From Thermomicrobiales bacterium (GTDB taxonomy: Bacteria; Chloroflexota; Chloroflexia; Thermomicrobiales; UBA6265): DNA of 64,000 bases. The stretch's first letter is position 1, and each line of letters begins with the position of its first letter. Position numbers and translations under genes: made by a program. Below the pieces are notes generated by a model that searched no databases, had not been told where the DNA came from, and saw only the letters and a list, made by a program, of their open reading frames with translations. Shown here in pieces: positions 17,874 through 28,962 of this stretch. The DNA lies in NCBI GenBank assembly GCA_020432165.1, contig JAGQGU010000001.1, positions 205,928 to 269,927 on the forward strand. Reading direction: 5' to 3'.

Positions 17874-19640
17874 CTACGCCTCCGGGGTGGATTCCGCTGG
17901 CATGGCTTCGCGATCCACCGTCACCTCGGCGTCAATGCGCACGGGTGTTGATCCACTCCACGGCCCCTGACGGGTGCCCTGCAACCAATCTTTCTGGACA
18001 TAGGCCGGATTCCAGAAACCGATGGGAATCAACACCGCGTTCTTCAGTAGCAATGTCTCCGCTTCGGCGTAGAGGGCATTGCGCTTTTCTTCGTCCAGCT
18101 CAGTCGTGGCTGCGGTGATCTTTTCATCGAATGTGGCGGCATCGGCACCCGGTGTGTAATCACCGGAGTCCTCCAGCGATGGTTCCCAGTTGAACCAACC
18201 CGCGTTGTAGTCGCTATCCTGGGCTGCGATGGCGAGGAGCGATGGCACATCCGTATCGATCTGCCACTGCACCAGTTGCATCTGCAGACCGCCAGCATCC
18301 TGCCGCGCTGCGGTGATTTGTTCGGCGGTTAGTGCAGTATCGTGGGTGATGGTAAGTCCGGTTGCGTCCTGGAGCATCGTGACAAGCTGTGCCATCCGAT
18401 CCATCGCATCGGAAGCCTCGGTTGCCGGTTGATAGAGCATAAGCTCGTATTCGCTCGACTCAGGATCAAGTTCGGCATCGGCCAGCAGAGCAGCGACATC
18501 ATCATCGAAGGCATCGGTTGGAGCCTCATAGTTGGCGATGCTGGCCAATACGGGTGGGGTGAAGCTGTTCGCAGCCACGTAGGTATCGAGTTGAATATCG
18601 GCTGCCCACTGCTCACGGTTGATTGCTGCCGCGAACGCCCGCCGTACACGGACATCGTTGAACGGAGTTTGATGGAAGTCGAGCGCGAGTGCGTAGACCG
18701 AACTTTGGGTATCGAACTGATGTAGAGATTCCCGCAGGGCATCATCCTCTGCCAGTGTGCTGAGAATCCCGATCGGTAGATCGGCAACTGCTACGGCATC
18801 ATCCTGGAACCACTGCAAGATCTCGGCATCAGTGCCGCCCGTCGGAGCAATGCGCCACTCGATCTCGCCGATGTCAGCCGATTTCTCGCTCCAGTGGTAG
18901 GGATTCGGCGTCATGCGAATGGTGCTATCGGTAAATTCCGTGATTCGCCATGGACCGGATGCGGCGTCTACCAACTCCACCGGATCGTCCGTCGCACCAT
19001 ACTTGGGGTGCACGACCGCATACCCGAATGTGGCGAGATAGCTGGGGAAATGGGCGAGGGGAGCTGTGAGGGTGATCTCCAGTGTGCGTTCATCAGGAGC
19101 GGTCACGCTGAGGGCCAGGTTCTCACCGGCAGCCCGCTCTGCCGCGCCACCAATGGGTGCGAAGTAACGGTACATCGGAGTCAGTGCTGTGCTATCCAAT
19201 GCCCTATGCCAGCTATCGATGAAGTGCTCCGCGGTGATGATCGTGCCATCAGCGAAGGCGATCCCGTCGCGCAGTGTCGCGGTCCACACCGAGCCATCCT
19301 CGTTTGGTTCCACACTTTCGGCGAGATCCGCTTCCACGGCGCCATTCTCGTCAAAGCGGAGAAGTCCGCTCCAGGCATATGGCAGCATGACCCAGAAAGG
19401 TCCCCAGTTGACGGAGCGGTGAGGATCCACCGTTACTGGCTGTCCATAGGCATTGAATGGCAGGTGCAATGTGATATCGGCTGTTTCCGGGATAGCTGGC
19501 GGGGTGGATGTACCCTGCCCCAATGCCCGGATCGGCACCGCACTCACAGCCAATCCAGCCGTGAGCGCGGACATCCGGAGGAAATCGCGACGGTTCTGCG
19601 ACATACGCACAAGACGGTGGAACTCGGTGTGGGCTCGCAT
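17874..19640 (-). CDS. ABC transporter substrate-binding protein, family 5 (peptide/nickel type)
   Basis: 588 residues. A Tat-type leader is visible (NRRDFLRMSALTAGLAVSAV, residues 16-35) with no lipobox Cys. The mature part has SBP_bac_5 landmarks: VDPHRSVNWGPFWVMLPYAWSGLLR split as VDPHR and SGLLRFDENG, DGIAFADGTIITAEHFIDSW and the later DVRVRRAFAAAINREQWA. These proteins capture peptides, nickel or other small ligands for Opp/Dpp transporters. No permease or ATPase is adjacent, so it is an orphan. The start at 19640 has a GAGGAG ribosome site; an internal ATG at 19604 has none. Confidence 0.88.
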   Translation of the reverse strand: MRAHTEFHRLVRMSQNRRDFLRMSALTAGLAVSAVPIRALGQGTSTPPAIPETADITLHLPFNAYGQPVTVDPHRSVNWGPFWVMLPYAWSGLLRFDENGAVEADLAESVEPNEDGSVWTATLRDGIAFADGTIITAEHFIDSWHRALDSTALTPMYRYFAPIGGAAERAAGENLALSVTAPDERTLEITLTAPLAHFPSYLATFGYAVVHPKYGATDDPVELVDAASGPWRITEFTDSTIRMTPNPYHWSEKSADIGEIEWRIAPTGGTDAEILQWFQDDAVAVADLPIGILSTLAEDDALRESLHQFDTQSSVYALALDFHQTPFNDVRVRRAFAAAINREQWAADIQLDTYVAANSFTPPVLASIANYEAPTDAFDDDVAALLADAELDPESSEYELMLYQPATEASDAMDRMAQLVTMLQDATGLTITHDTALTAEQITAARQDAGGLQMQLVQWQIDTDVPSLLAIAAQDSDYNAGWFNWEPSLEDSGDYTPGADAATFDEKITAATTELDEEKRNALYAEAETLLLKNAVLIPIGFWNPAYVQKDWLQGTRQGPWSGSTPVRIDAEVTVDREAMPAESTPEA

Positions 19641-19710
19641 GGAATCTCCTCTACCGCGGATACTGTTCGTCTATGTATTCAAACGTCGCGCTACACCGTT
19701 TGGTTACACG

Positions 19711-20763
19711 CTATCCCAGATTGTATCCATAGTCGCGTGTGCCTGCCTCGCGCAGGAACTGCGCCAGCAGATCGATACAGGCCTGGATATCGCTCTTGGC
19801 GCACATTTCGTTGACGGAATGCACATAGCGGCTGGGGATCGAAATGGTGCAGGTGATAGAACCCTCGCCTGCGCGCTGGAAGGCACCAGCATCGGTACCG
19901 CCGCGCGGTAGAACTTCCAGCTGGTATGGGATATCGTTCTGCTCCGCAATCTCCTGCAGATGCGCAATCAACTTGCGGTTTGGCAGTTGCGATCCATCAA
20001 ACACCTTGATCGCAGCTCCGGCTCCGAGTTTCGTGACGGCGCCATCGGGTGTCATGCCCGGGATATCCCCCGCGATGGTGGTGTCGATCGCAATCGTGAT
20101 CTCTGGTTGCACACCAAATGCTGCGGTGGTGGCACCTCGGAGTCCCACTTCTTCCTGGACTGTTGCTACTGGATAGACATCGGCGGCGACATCCCCCGCA
20201 GCACGAATGGCTTCCAGCATGACGTAGCAGCCGAGCCGGTCATCCAGGCTCTTGCTCACTACCATATCGCCGATTTCTTCAAACTCCCGTCGGAGCGTGA
20301 TCATATCGCCGATTTGTACCTTATCCTTGACCACCTCACCCTTGAGACCGAGATCGACGAAGAGGTCTTCCAGCGTGAGGTCCTTCTTCTCACCTGCGCC
20401 GAGCAGATGGATCGGTTTGGTACCGGGCATGAGGGTACCGGGAAGCACGCCATCGTTTCGGGTATAGACGGAGACTCTTTGTGCCACCAACGTGCGCGGA
20501 TCGAATCCACCTACCGGCTGAAGGCGGATATAGCCGCTCTCCTCGATAAAGCGCACAATGAACCCGATTTCATCCATATGTGCTGTAACAACAACCTTGG
20601 GACCGCCGCTGCCGGGAATGCGGGCGATGATATTGCCGAGAGCATCGGCGCGGATATCCTGCGCCAGTGTGTTGAGTTCGGAGACGATGACAGCTCGCGG
20701 TTCATCCTCACAACCGGGAATACCGTTGGCCTGGGTTAGTTGACGCATCAGCTCGAGATTCAT
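19711..20763 (-). CDS. M42-family metallo-aminopeptidase
   Basis: 350 residues, usual length for M42 (FrvX/TET-like) aminopeptidases that trim peptides in large dodecamers. Di-metal motifs are present: VVTAHMDEIGFIV (His and Asp ligands), SLDDRLGCYV, VATVQEEVGLRGA (catalytic and ligand Glu) and AIDTTIAGDIPG, with a final SIPSRYVHSVNEM. Note that NRKLIAHLQEIAEQN and PRGGTDAGAF are the usual C-terminal features. It lies downstream of the DUF3352 gene, with a hairpin between them, and may supply amino acids from imported peptides. Confidence 0.93.
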   Translation of the reverse strand: MNLELMRQLTQANGIPGCEDEPRAVIVSELNTLAQDIRADALGNIIARIPGSGGPKVVVTAHMDEIGFIVRFIEESGYIRLQPVGGFDPRTLVAQRVSVYTRNDGVLPGTLMPGTKPIHLLGAGEKKDLTLEDLFVDLGLKGEVVKDKVQIGDMITLRREFEEIGDMVVSKSLDDRLGCYVMLEAIRAAGDVAADVYPVATVQEEVGLRGATTAAFGVQPEITIAIDTTIAGDIPGMTPDGAVTKLGAGAAIKVFDGSQLPNRKLIAHLQEIAEQNDIPYQLEVLPRGGTDAGAFQRAGEGSITCTISIPSRYVHSVNEMCAKSDIQACIDLLAQFLREAGTRDYGYNLG

Positions 20764-20791
20764 GGAACCGCAACTCCTCTATTCAGAAAGT

Positions 20792-20833
20792 ACTTCGGGG
20801 GCATGGTACCGCATGTACCACACCCCCGGAAGT
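20792..20833 (-). terminator. long hairpin after the DUF3352 gene
   Basis: ACTTC-GGGGG pairs with CCCCCGGAAGT with one bulged base, and an inner TGGTAC/GTACCA stem extends it. On the minus strand it is followed by ACTTTCT, a weak T-run. It lies 25 bp past the stop at 20858 and about 30 bp before the M42 start, so it probably ends the upstream transcript. Confidence 0.55.
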
Positions 20834-20857
20834 CATCGTTACTCGATTTGCTCTCGG

Positions 20858-22792
20858 TTATTGGCCGATGAGCAGGATTGAGCTAACCCAAACAGCATCG
20901 TCATCGACCCAGGTCACCGAACCAGCGGCCGGGATGTGAACTACATCCACGAAGCTTTCAGGTGTTGCTTCAACAGGCGTGGATTCGGCGAAGTAGTCCT
21001 CGCAGGCAGTGCCATCGAAGTCGTAATCGAGATTCCACAGTGTGCTGGAATCCGCATCGTACGCATCCTGTGCTTCCTGCTGCGTGGCGTAGTCACCACA
21101 CGCCGGATCGTTATCCAGAGTGGAGAAGGAACTGTTCAGGCTCGTAACCAGTGCGTCCAGCAATGGCAGGACCTGTCCCTCGATGTTCACATAGCTGATT
21201 GCGACGACATTGTCACTCGGCAAGGCCGCGAGAACCGCCTGATAGTTGGCATCGTCGGCCAGCTTGTCGCTATCGCCGGCGAGATAGTCATCGATGGCAC
21301 CATTGACGCTGATCACCAGCTGATCATTGACCACGCCATACTCAATCACTACCGGAACTCCACTGGTGCTTTCCGTACTCAGGGTGACAGTCTGCAACGT
21401 GCCGCCATCAACCTCACGGACACCTGTTTCGTAGCTGCCATCGTTCATTTGCTGCACAAGTGCCGCAATGGTATCGGTGGTGTTCTGCAAGGTGGCTGGA
21501 TCAGAGCTGTCGCTCACGAAGAGCACCTGCGGATTCATCTGGAAGGTTTCAGGATCGAATCCCTGGATGGAGGCAGCGACTGCCCATTCGCCATCCAGCT
21601 TCTGGAGCAGATCGGTATTCGGATTGAATCCGAGCTGAGACTCGAGCATCGCCCATGATTCATCGACGGTCGGTGTTGCTTCATCCTGCACACCGTCGCC
21701 ATCCGCGTCAGACAAGGCGGCCTGTACCAGGCTATCAAGCAACTCGCCTACGCCACTCCCATAGATATCGTTGGCATTCTCGAAGAGCAGAATGTCTGCC
21801 GGGAATGCACTGGCCATGCTCGGAGTGAAGTCACCGGCTGCAGGCAGTGTTGAGGCATCGGTAGGAACGAAGACACTATCAGCATGGAATCCCGCGTCGG
21901 AAGCATAGACCGAGAAACCGGCGTGACCGCCACTATTCTCCAGACCAGCCAGTTCGTCAGCGAACTCAGGATCGCTGGCCGCTGCAGTCAGCATGGCATC
22001 GATATTGATGTAACCGAAGATCAGATTGTCAGCACCGAGCTTGTCTGCAACCTTGCCGAATCCTTCTTCGCTGCCCAGGCTGTCCGCATCGCCGTTGATC
22101 GTATCGATAATCGGCTCAAGGTCGGTGGGGGACAGCGAGAGGAGCACGATTCCATTGACTTCAGCCGTGGCGGAGTTGGCAGATGGATTGTCGGTGCTCT
22201 CAAAGTAGGTGATGGTTACGCCGTTGTAGTCGCTGGTTTGCACCTCAGCACCGTTGGTGTCAGCGTCGCTGCTCACCATATCCAGGAACTGCTGGGCAAT
22301 TGCTTCTGGATCGTCCGGCTGGATCATGAGGGCGAAGCCCTCGGGCACGGCGGGTGTTTCACCACCCTCCATTTCGGAGGAGAGGGCCATGGCATCGCTC
22401 GTGGCAGCCGAAATATCTGTCGAGGAGTACTGGATCAGCGAATCGGCATCGGTAAAGACCATGGCGGCAGTACCGGAGATATTCATCTGCTCAGCAGTTT
22501 GGCCAAGTTCGTCAACCGAGGCACCGGTCTCTTCTTCAGCGACCTGGCTCAAGCCGGCACGGTCGAGAAGTTCAAACGTCTTCGTCCATTGATCGGAGGC
22601 TTGATCGAGCTCGACCTCCATGTAGATAACGGTGCCTGCGGGTGCGGCCGATGCCAGACTGTGGTCATCGCCCTGGGCACTCACGCGCACTGCCGCTGCC
22701 AATGCACTCGAAAGGAGCATGAGCACCATTGTTAACGTGAGCAAGATACGAGATCGAGACGGCGCGGGAAGCGCGCGCGCATGAGCGTTCAT
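20858..22792 (-). CDS. exported DUF3352-type protein with C-terminal excalibur domain
   Basis: 644 residues. An N-terminal signal peptide or anchor (residues 15-40), then a long acidic body resembling DUF3352: it opens with SAAPAGTVIYMEVELD, repeats domain halves and has ALPSDNVVAISYVNIEG. Near the C-terminus is an excalibur-like calcium domain: CGDYATQQEAQDAYDADS, then DYDFDGTACEDY with the paired Cys and DxDxDG loop. An acidic ADGDGVQDE loop in the middle may also bind Ca2+. The start at 22792 has an AAGGAG ribosome site 5 bp away; an upstream in-frame ATG at 22879 has none. Function unknown; extracellular. Confidence 0.75.
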   Translation of the reverse strand: MNAHARALPAPSRSRILLTLTMVLMLLSSALAAAVRVSAQGDDHSLASAAPAGTVIYMEVELDQASDQWTKTFELLDRAGLSQVAEEETGASVDELGQTAEQMNISGTAAMVFTDADSLIQYSSTDISAATSDAMALSSEMEGGETPAVPEGFALMIQPDDPEAIAQQFLDMVSSDADTNGAEVQTSDYNGVTITYFESTDNPSANSATAEVNGIVLLSLSPTDLEPIIDTINGDADSLGSEEGFGKVADKLGADNLIFGYINIDAMLTAAASDPEFADELAGLENSGGHAGFSVYASDAGFHADSVFVPTDASTLPAAGDFTPSMASAFPADILLFENANDIYGSGVGELLDSLVQAALSDADGDGVQDEATPTVDESWAMLESQLGFNPNTDLLQKLDGEWAVAASIQGFDPETFQMNPQVLFVSDSSDPATLQNTTDTIAALVQQMNDGSYETGVREVDGGTLQTVTLSTESTSGVPVVIEYGVVNDQLVISVNGAIDDYLAGDSDKLADDANYQAVLAALPSDNVVAISYVNIEGQVLPLLDALVTSLNSSFSTLDNDPACGDYATQQEAQDAYDADSSTLWNLDYDFDGTACEDYFAESTPVEATPESFVDVVHIPAAGSVTWVDDDAVWVSSILLIGQ

Positions 22793-22918
22793 ACCGACTC
22801 CTTTAGCAAACTCGCGAGATGCATCCACTGCCTCGCGATGTGAATCGACATGCCAGTGCCATCGAAAGGGATCGAACACAGCATTTCCAATCGGGAACCG
22901 TTCCAGGGAGCGGTTTCG

Positions 22919-23056
22919 CTATTCGTTGGACGTGCGCTTGTCGAACATTGTTCCCAGCGAGAAAACGATCGGGAAGAGTGCGGCAACGATCAAAATCACA
23001 GCCACAATGGCACCAAAGGTGAGTGCCGCACCGATCAAGCCAAGCAGAAAGTCCAT
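22919..23056 (-). CDS. small single-pass membrane protein (45 residues)
   Basis: A minus-strand reading frame of 45 codons starts at ATG 23056 and ends at TAG 22919-22921. It encodes one long hydrophobic segment (residues 3-34, rich in Ala, Ile, Val, Leu) and a short basic tail ending KRTSNE. It fills the gap between clpB and the DUF3352 gene on the same strand. Only a weak AGGG ribosome site is seen. No family is recognised; it is accepted because the gap is otherwise empty and the hydrophobic pattern is unlike random translation. Confidence 0.5.
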   Translation of the reverse strand: MDFLLGLIGAALTFGAIVAVILIVAALFPIVFSLGTMFDKRTSNE

Positions 23057-23160
23057 GTTCGTCAACCCTGTTCATCAGGCCATCTGGCCCCGAAATTCAT
23101 TCGGGTTCACCCCGAGTATACGTATGCATTCCGCCGTGGATGTCACGGAAAAGCGTCGAA

Positions 23161-23192
23161 GGTGCGACGGATTGATTGCTCCCCGTCGCACC
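23161..23192 (-). terminator. rho-independent terminator of clpB
   Basis: GGTGCGACGG (23161-23170) pairs perfectly with CCGTCGCACC (23183-23192), a 10-bp stem with a 12-base loop. On the minus strand it starts 14 bp past the clpB stop and is followed by TTCGACGCTTTTCC. Confidence 0.75.
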
Positions 23193-23206
23193 TCCTATTA
23201 TGCCGC

Positions 23207-25816
<2,610 letters not shown>

Positions 25817-25866
25817 ATATTCTCTTCCTGCGGTAAAGCTATTTCAGGATGCCTGCATTCAAATAG

Positions 25867-26241
25867 TTACTGTCGCGTTTGCTTGCGCACTTCTTCCTGA
25901 TCGATATGACCAAGCATGGCGAGCATATTGCTGAGTTCTCTGTGGATCTTGCGCGTTTCTTCGTCTTCGGTATCGAGCTTGTCCCGCAGCTTCAGAAGCT
26001 CACGCGTGAGATCAAGTGCCATCTGCACGCCTGCCAGGTTCATGCTGCGTTCCTCCACCAGGTATTTCACCTGCCGGAGTCGTTCGATATCCTGATCGGA
26101 ATAAAGTCGCAAATTGCCTGATGTTCGGGAGGGCGCGATCAGCCCTTCGCGTTCATACTTACGGAGTGTCTGCGGATGCATCTCGACGAGACGCGCGGCG
26201 ACACTTATGACAAAAAGTGGTTCGGAAAATCGTTGTGCCAC
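25867..26241 (-). CDS. hspR: MerR-type heat-shock repressor, HspR-like
   Basis: 124 residues from the GTG start. It has an N-terminal MerR helix-turn-helix with the HspR-like VISVAARLVEMHPQTLRKYE, then EREGLIAPSRTSGNLRLYSD and a coiled-coil dimer helix ending in HRELSNMLAMLG. HspR represses clpB and dnaK operons and needs DnaK to bind DNA. The GTG at 26241 has GGAGG 8 bp upstream and a promoter leader of about 26 nt; the longer frame from ATG 26265 would begin at the transcript start and lacks a site. Operon with clpB. Confidence 0.9.
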   Translation of the reverse strand: MAQRFSEPLFVISVAARLVEMHPQTLRKYEREGLIAPSRTSGNLRLYSDQDIERLRQVKYLVEERSMNLAGVQMALDLTRELLKLRDKLDTEDEETRKIHRELSNMLAMLGHIDQEEVRKQTRQ

Positions 26242-26273
26242 GGATAACACCTCCAGTCTGTGCACATGATTGA

Positions 26274-26303
26274 ATCATACACGTTGATACAGATCGTGTC
26301 AAC
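26274..26303 (-). promoter_or_regulatory. hspR-clpB promoter with HAIR-like inverted repeat
   Basis: On the minus strand TTGACA (26297-26302), a 17 bp spacer and TATGAT (26274-26279) make a near-consensus housekeeping promoter. GTTGATA (26283-26289), 7 bases, TGTCAAC (26297-26303) is an inverted repeat with one mismatch that covers the -35 box. Its 7-7-7 geometry and TTGA...TCAA core match the HspR operator HAIR (CTTGAGT-N7-ACTCAAG). Confidence 0.7.
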
Positions 26304-26324
26304 TTTGGAGAGAAGGAGACGTCA

Positions 26325-26999
26325 ATGGCTGCACGTATCTATGGACATCGAGGCGCGCCAGCGGAACTGCCGGAGAACACACTGCCAGGATTCGCCCGGG
26401 CAAAGGATCTGGGAGTCTACGGTATTGAGCTGGATGTGCATCTGAGCAAGGACGGCGTGGCGGTGGTTTGTCACGACGAAACGCTCGATCGCACCACCAA
26501 TGCGTCCGGCCCGATTTCGGATTACACCGTCGCTGAGCTCCGTAATGTTGATGCCGGCCAGGGCAATCATGTGCCCACGCTTGCGGAAGTGCTGACCCTG
26601 GTGGGCGACAGCATGATGGTGGATATCGAAGTCAAGGCGAATGCCGCCGGTGTTGCCGTGCTGGAAGAGGTCCAGAAGGTTCCCGGTTTGCGCTGGCTGG
26701 TGAGCAGTTTTGATTGGGATGTTCTGCGTTATGTCCGCAGTCAGGATGCGAATGCCGATCTGTGGGTGCTCACGCCAGGAGCCAGCGATGATGCGATCGC
26801 TGCCTACCACGAGGTGAATGCTGGTGCCCTGGCGATTTGGGATAAGGGTATCGATGCCGATATTGCCAGCTATCTCGCCGAGCAGAACATCCCCTGGTGG
26901 CCGTGGACGGTGAACGATCCTGCCCGTGCGAAGGAATTGGTGGATATGGGTGCCATCGGCATCTGCACCGATAACCCGGCGATGGTGCTGCCAGAGTAA
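26325..26999 (+). CDS. glycerophosphodiester phosphodiesterase (GDPD)
   Basis: 224 residues, cytoplasmic UgpQ-like size. The N-terminal YGHRGAPAELPENTLPGF contains the HRG and PENT blocks of the active site; ELDVHLSKDGVAVVCHDETLDRTT gives the Glu/Asp metal ligands and catalytic His; MMVDIEVK and the final WPWTVNDPA complete the TIM barrel. It releases glycerol-3-phosphate from deacylated phospholipids. Downstream are PgsA and an acyltransferase, so the region recycles and rebuilds phospholipids. Start ATG has GGAGAC about 5 bp upstream. Confidence 0.95.
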   Translation: MAARIYGHRGAPAELPENTLPGFARAKDLGVYGIELDVHLSKDGVAVVCHDETLDRTTNASGPISDYTVAELRNVDAGQGNHVPTLAEVLTLVGDSMMVDIEVKANAAGVAVLEEVQKVPGLRWLVSSFDWDVLRYVRSQDANADLWVLTPGASDDAIAAYHEVNAGALAIWDKGIDADIASYLAEQNIPWWPWTVNDPARAKELVDMGAIGICTDNPAMVLPE

Positions 27000-27088
27000 T
27001 GTTGCGTGCTACACTCCTTGCAGGAACGAACGCAATTGGCTGCCACACAAGGATGACAGCAGAAAGGGTGATGACCAGGTGAGTTTCC

Positions 27089-27739
27089 GTGGCTAACGCG
27101 ATCACCATTGGTCGATTAATCCTGCTGTTCATCGTGGTTGCGATGATCTACTTCGGCAATGTGCAGGTGATCACACTTTGCATGTTGCTGTTGTTGGTTG
27201 TTATCGCCGCAGACGGTGTTGACGGCTGGGTTGCGCGCAAGCGCAACGAGACTTCTACCTTTGGTGCGGTCTTCGATATCGCTGGCGATCGTATCGTCGA
27301 GAACACTCTCTGGATCGTCTTCTCCGATCTCGGATTGATTCCGGTCTGGGTGCCGATTTTGGTCATCAGCCGTGGATTTATTGTCGATGGCCTGCGTGCA
27401 CTCTCCATGCAGGAGGGTATGACCGCCTTTGGCGAGAAGAATATGATGCGGTCTCCGTTGACTACCTGGCTGACAGCTGGCCGTTTCATGCGTGGCTTCT
27501 TTGGCTACGCCAAGGCGCTGGCATTTGTCTTCCTGTGTGGCCTGGAGGCCTGGGAACATCACGATACAACCGATACATTCCTGGGTAGCCTTTACGGTAT
27601 GGATTGGTTCCGGTATTTGGGATGGAGTCTGGTTTGGCTGGCGGTAGCGCTGACGGTGATTCGCGGTATACCGGTGATCATCGATGGACTCGCCTATGTG
27701 CGAGAACTGGACGCGCGCAAGCGACGTGAAGCAAGCTAG
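27089..27739 (+). CDS. CDP-alcohol phosphatidyltransferase (PgsA-like)
   Basis: 216 residues with about six membrane helices. The family signature D-x2-DG-x2-AR-x8-G-x3-D-x3-D is complete, beginning DGVDGWVAR near residue 46. Such enzymes attach glycerol-3-phosphate, inositol or similar alcohols to CDP-diacylglycerol; phosphatidylglycerophosphate synthase is the likeliest role because the gene is next to a GDPD, but inositol or another acceptor is possible. Start is GTG at 27089 behind AGGTGAG; no ATG is available in that position. Confidence 0.88.
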   Translation: MANAITIGRLILLFIVVAMIYFGNVQVITLCMLLLLVVIAADGVDGWVARKRNETSTFGAVFDIAGDRIVENTLWIVFSDLGLIPVWVPILVISRGFIVDGLRALSMQEGMTAFGEKNMMRSPLTTWLTAGRFMRGFFGYAKALAFVFLCGLEAWEHHDTTDTFLGSLYGMDWFRYLGWSLVWLAVALTVIRGIPVIIDGLAYVRELDARKRREAS

Positions 27740-27769
27740 TTCCGGTAACCTAATGTGAAGTTAAGGTCG

Positions 27770-27790
27770 CCGCCCGGCTCGTCCGGGCGG
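27770..27790. repeat. perfect 8-bp hairpin ahead of the acyltransferase gene
   Basis: CCGCCCGG (27770-27777) pairs with CCGGGCGG (27783-27790) around CTCGT. It sits 30 bp past pgsA and 28 bp before the next start, without a T-run, so it may be a REP-like palindrome or an mRNA-stability hairpin rather than a terminator. Confidence 0.5.
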
Positions 27791-27817
27791 TGCCATATCA
27801 GTAGTGAGGGAAGCTTC

Positions 27818-28891
27818 GTGGGTAGCAACCAAAAGAAGACACCCACATTCCGCCGCGAAGAACGCAGCGAATTTCGCACGCAGCTTTCGGAGTTGATTGC
27901 GCGCGTGCTCTCCTGGATCGTGCTTTTGATCCCCTGGCCATTGCGTGATGCTATCGCGAACGCAATGGGTGCTATTTCGTACCGCTCTTCCACCGGGTAT
28001 CGCAGCAATGTCGAGGCGAACGTCTCCACTGTGCTCGGCGCCGAGGTCAGTGATGCCGAGGTGGAGTGGATCACGCAGCATATCTTCCGTACCAATGCTC
28101 GCAACTTCTCGGATTTGCTGACACTCACCTGGCGATCACCGGCCTGGCTATCACGGGCGACGCGGATCGCCAGCGGCAGTTTTGAGATGATCGATACTGA
28201 ACGTGCCCGGGGTAAGGGTGTCATTTTCGTCTCCGCCCACCTCGGTTGCTTTGATTTCATTGGGCAGAGCTTCCAGGCGCGCGGATACCCCCTCACAGTC
28301 GTTACCGGTCGCACCACTTCGCGCTTCGTCTTCGATGGTGTTACCTGGCTACGCGGCCGTCGGGGTGCACGCATGGTCGAACCGACTCCGGCCGGGATTC
28401 GCCATGTAATCAAGGCGCTTCGTAATAACGAATGCGCGGTGATTGTTGCCGATCGCGATTTCTTCGAGAACGGGCACCAGGTTGATTTCTTTGGTCATCC
28501 CACCACCTTGCCCCCGGGAGCGATACGAATCGCTCGTGACACCGGTGCACCCATCATTCCGCTTTACACGCAACGGGGCAAAGGGAATCTGCACAATATT
28601 CACATCTTGCCTCCGATTTACGTGGAGAAGACAAAAGATGTGGACGCCGATATTGAGCGGGGGATGGAGCAGCTACTTCCTGTTTTGGAGGAGGGGATTG
28701 CTACGTCGTTGGATCAGTGGGTGATGTTCCAACGGGTGTGGCCCGAGATGCCGCCGGAATCGATTCGCATCTTTCCGACCGGTTCTCCGTTGGAGAGTCC
28801 GCTGCTGGAGCGGGAAGCCCAGGCACTGCCGGAGAAACGGACCGGTGACGATGGGACACCTCCACGACGCCCCGGATCAGAGACCTCCTGA
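27818..28891 (+). CDS. lysophospholipid/lipid A-type acyltransferase (HtrB/MsbB superfamily)
   Basis: 357 residues. The acyltransferase H-x4-D motif is HLGCFD at His141-Asp146; the later FFGHPTTLPPGAIRIARDTGAPIIP block matches the lipid-A/PIM acyltransferase family. One hydrophobic N-terminal helix (about 30-48) anchors it. In actinobacteria relatives acylate phosphatidylinositol mannosides; in Gram-negatives they acylate lipid A. With no LPS genes here, a glycolipid or phospholipid acceptor is more likely. The GTG at 27818 has GAGGG 8 bp upstream; the frame is open to 27755 but lacks a site. Confidence 0.85.
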   Translation: MGSNQKKTPTFRREERSEFRTQLSELIARVLSWIVLLIPWPLRDAIANAMGAISYRSSTGYRSNVEANVSTVLGAEVSDAEVEWITQHIFRTNARNFSDLLTLTWRSPAWLSRATRIASGSFEMIDTERARGKGVIFVSAHLGCFDFIGQSFQARGYPLTVVTGRTTSRFVFDGVTWLRGRRGARMVEPTPAGIRHVIKALRNNECAVIVADRDFFENGHQVDFFGHPTTLPPGAIRIARDTGAPIIPLYTQRGKGNLHNIHILPPIYVEKTKDVDADIERGMEQLLPVLEEGIATSLDQWVMFQRVWPEMPPESIRIFPTGSPLESPLLEREAQALPEKRTGDDGTPPRRPGSETS

Positions 28892-28931
28892 CGGAGAACG
28901 GAACGATTTCGGTCCAAGACCCAAATCCCGG

Positions 28932-28962
28932 ACCGATTCGCTAACTCCGCAATTGAATCGGT
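28932..28962. terminator. inverted repeat between convergent genes
   Basis: ACCGATTC (28932-28939) pairs with GAATCGGT (28955-28962) with a 15-base loop. It lies between the convergent acyltransferase and yajQ stops. There is no clear T-run, so termination activity is uncertain. Confidence 0.4.

Noticed and set aside
18894..19814. A 306-codon plus-strand frame opposite the binding protein and the M42 gene end
   Set aside because: It crosses two minus-strand genes that have clear families; its translation has no motif.
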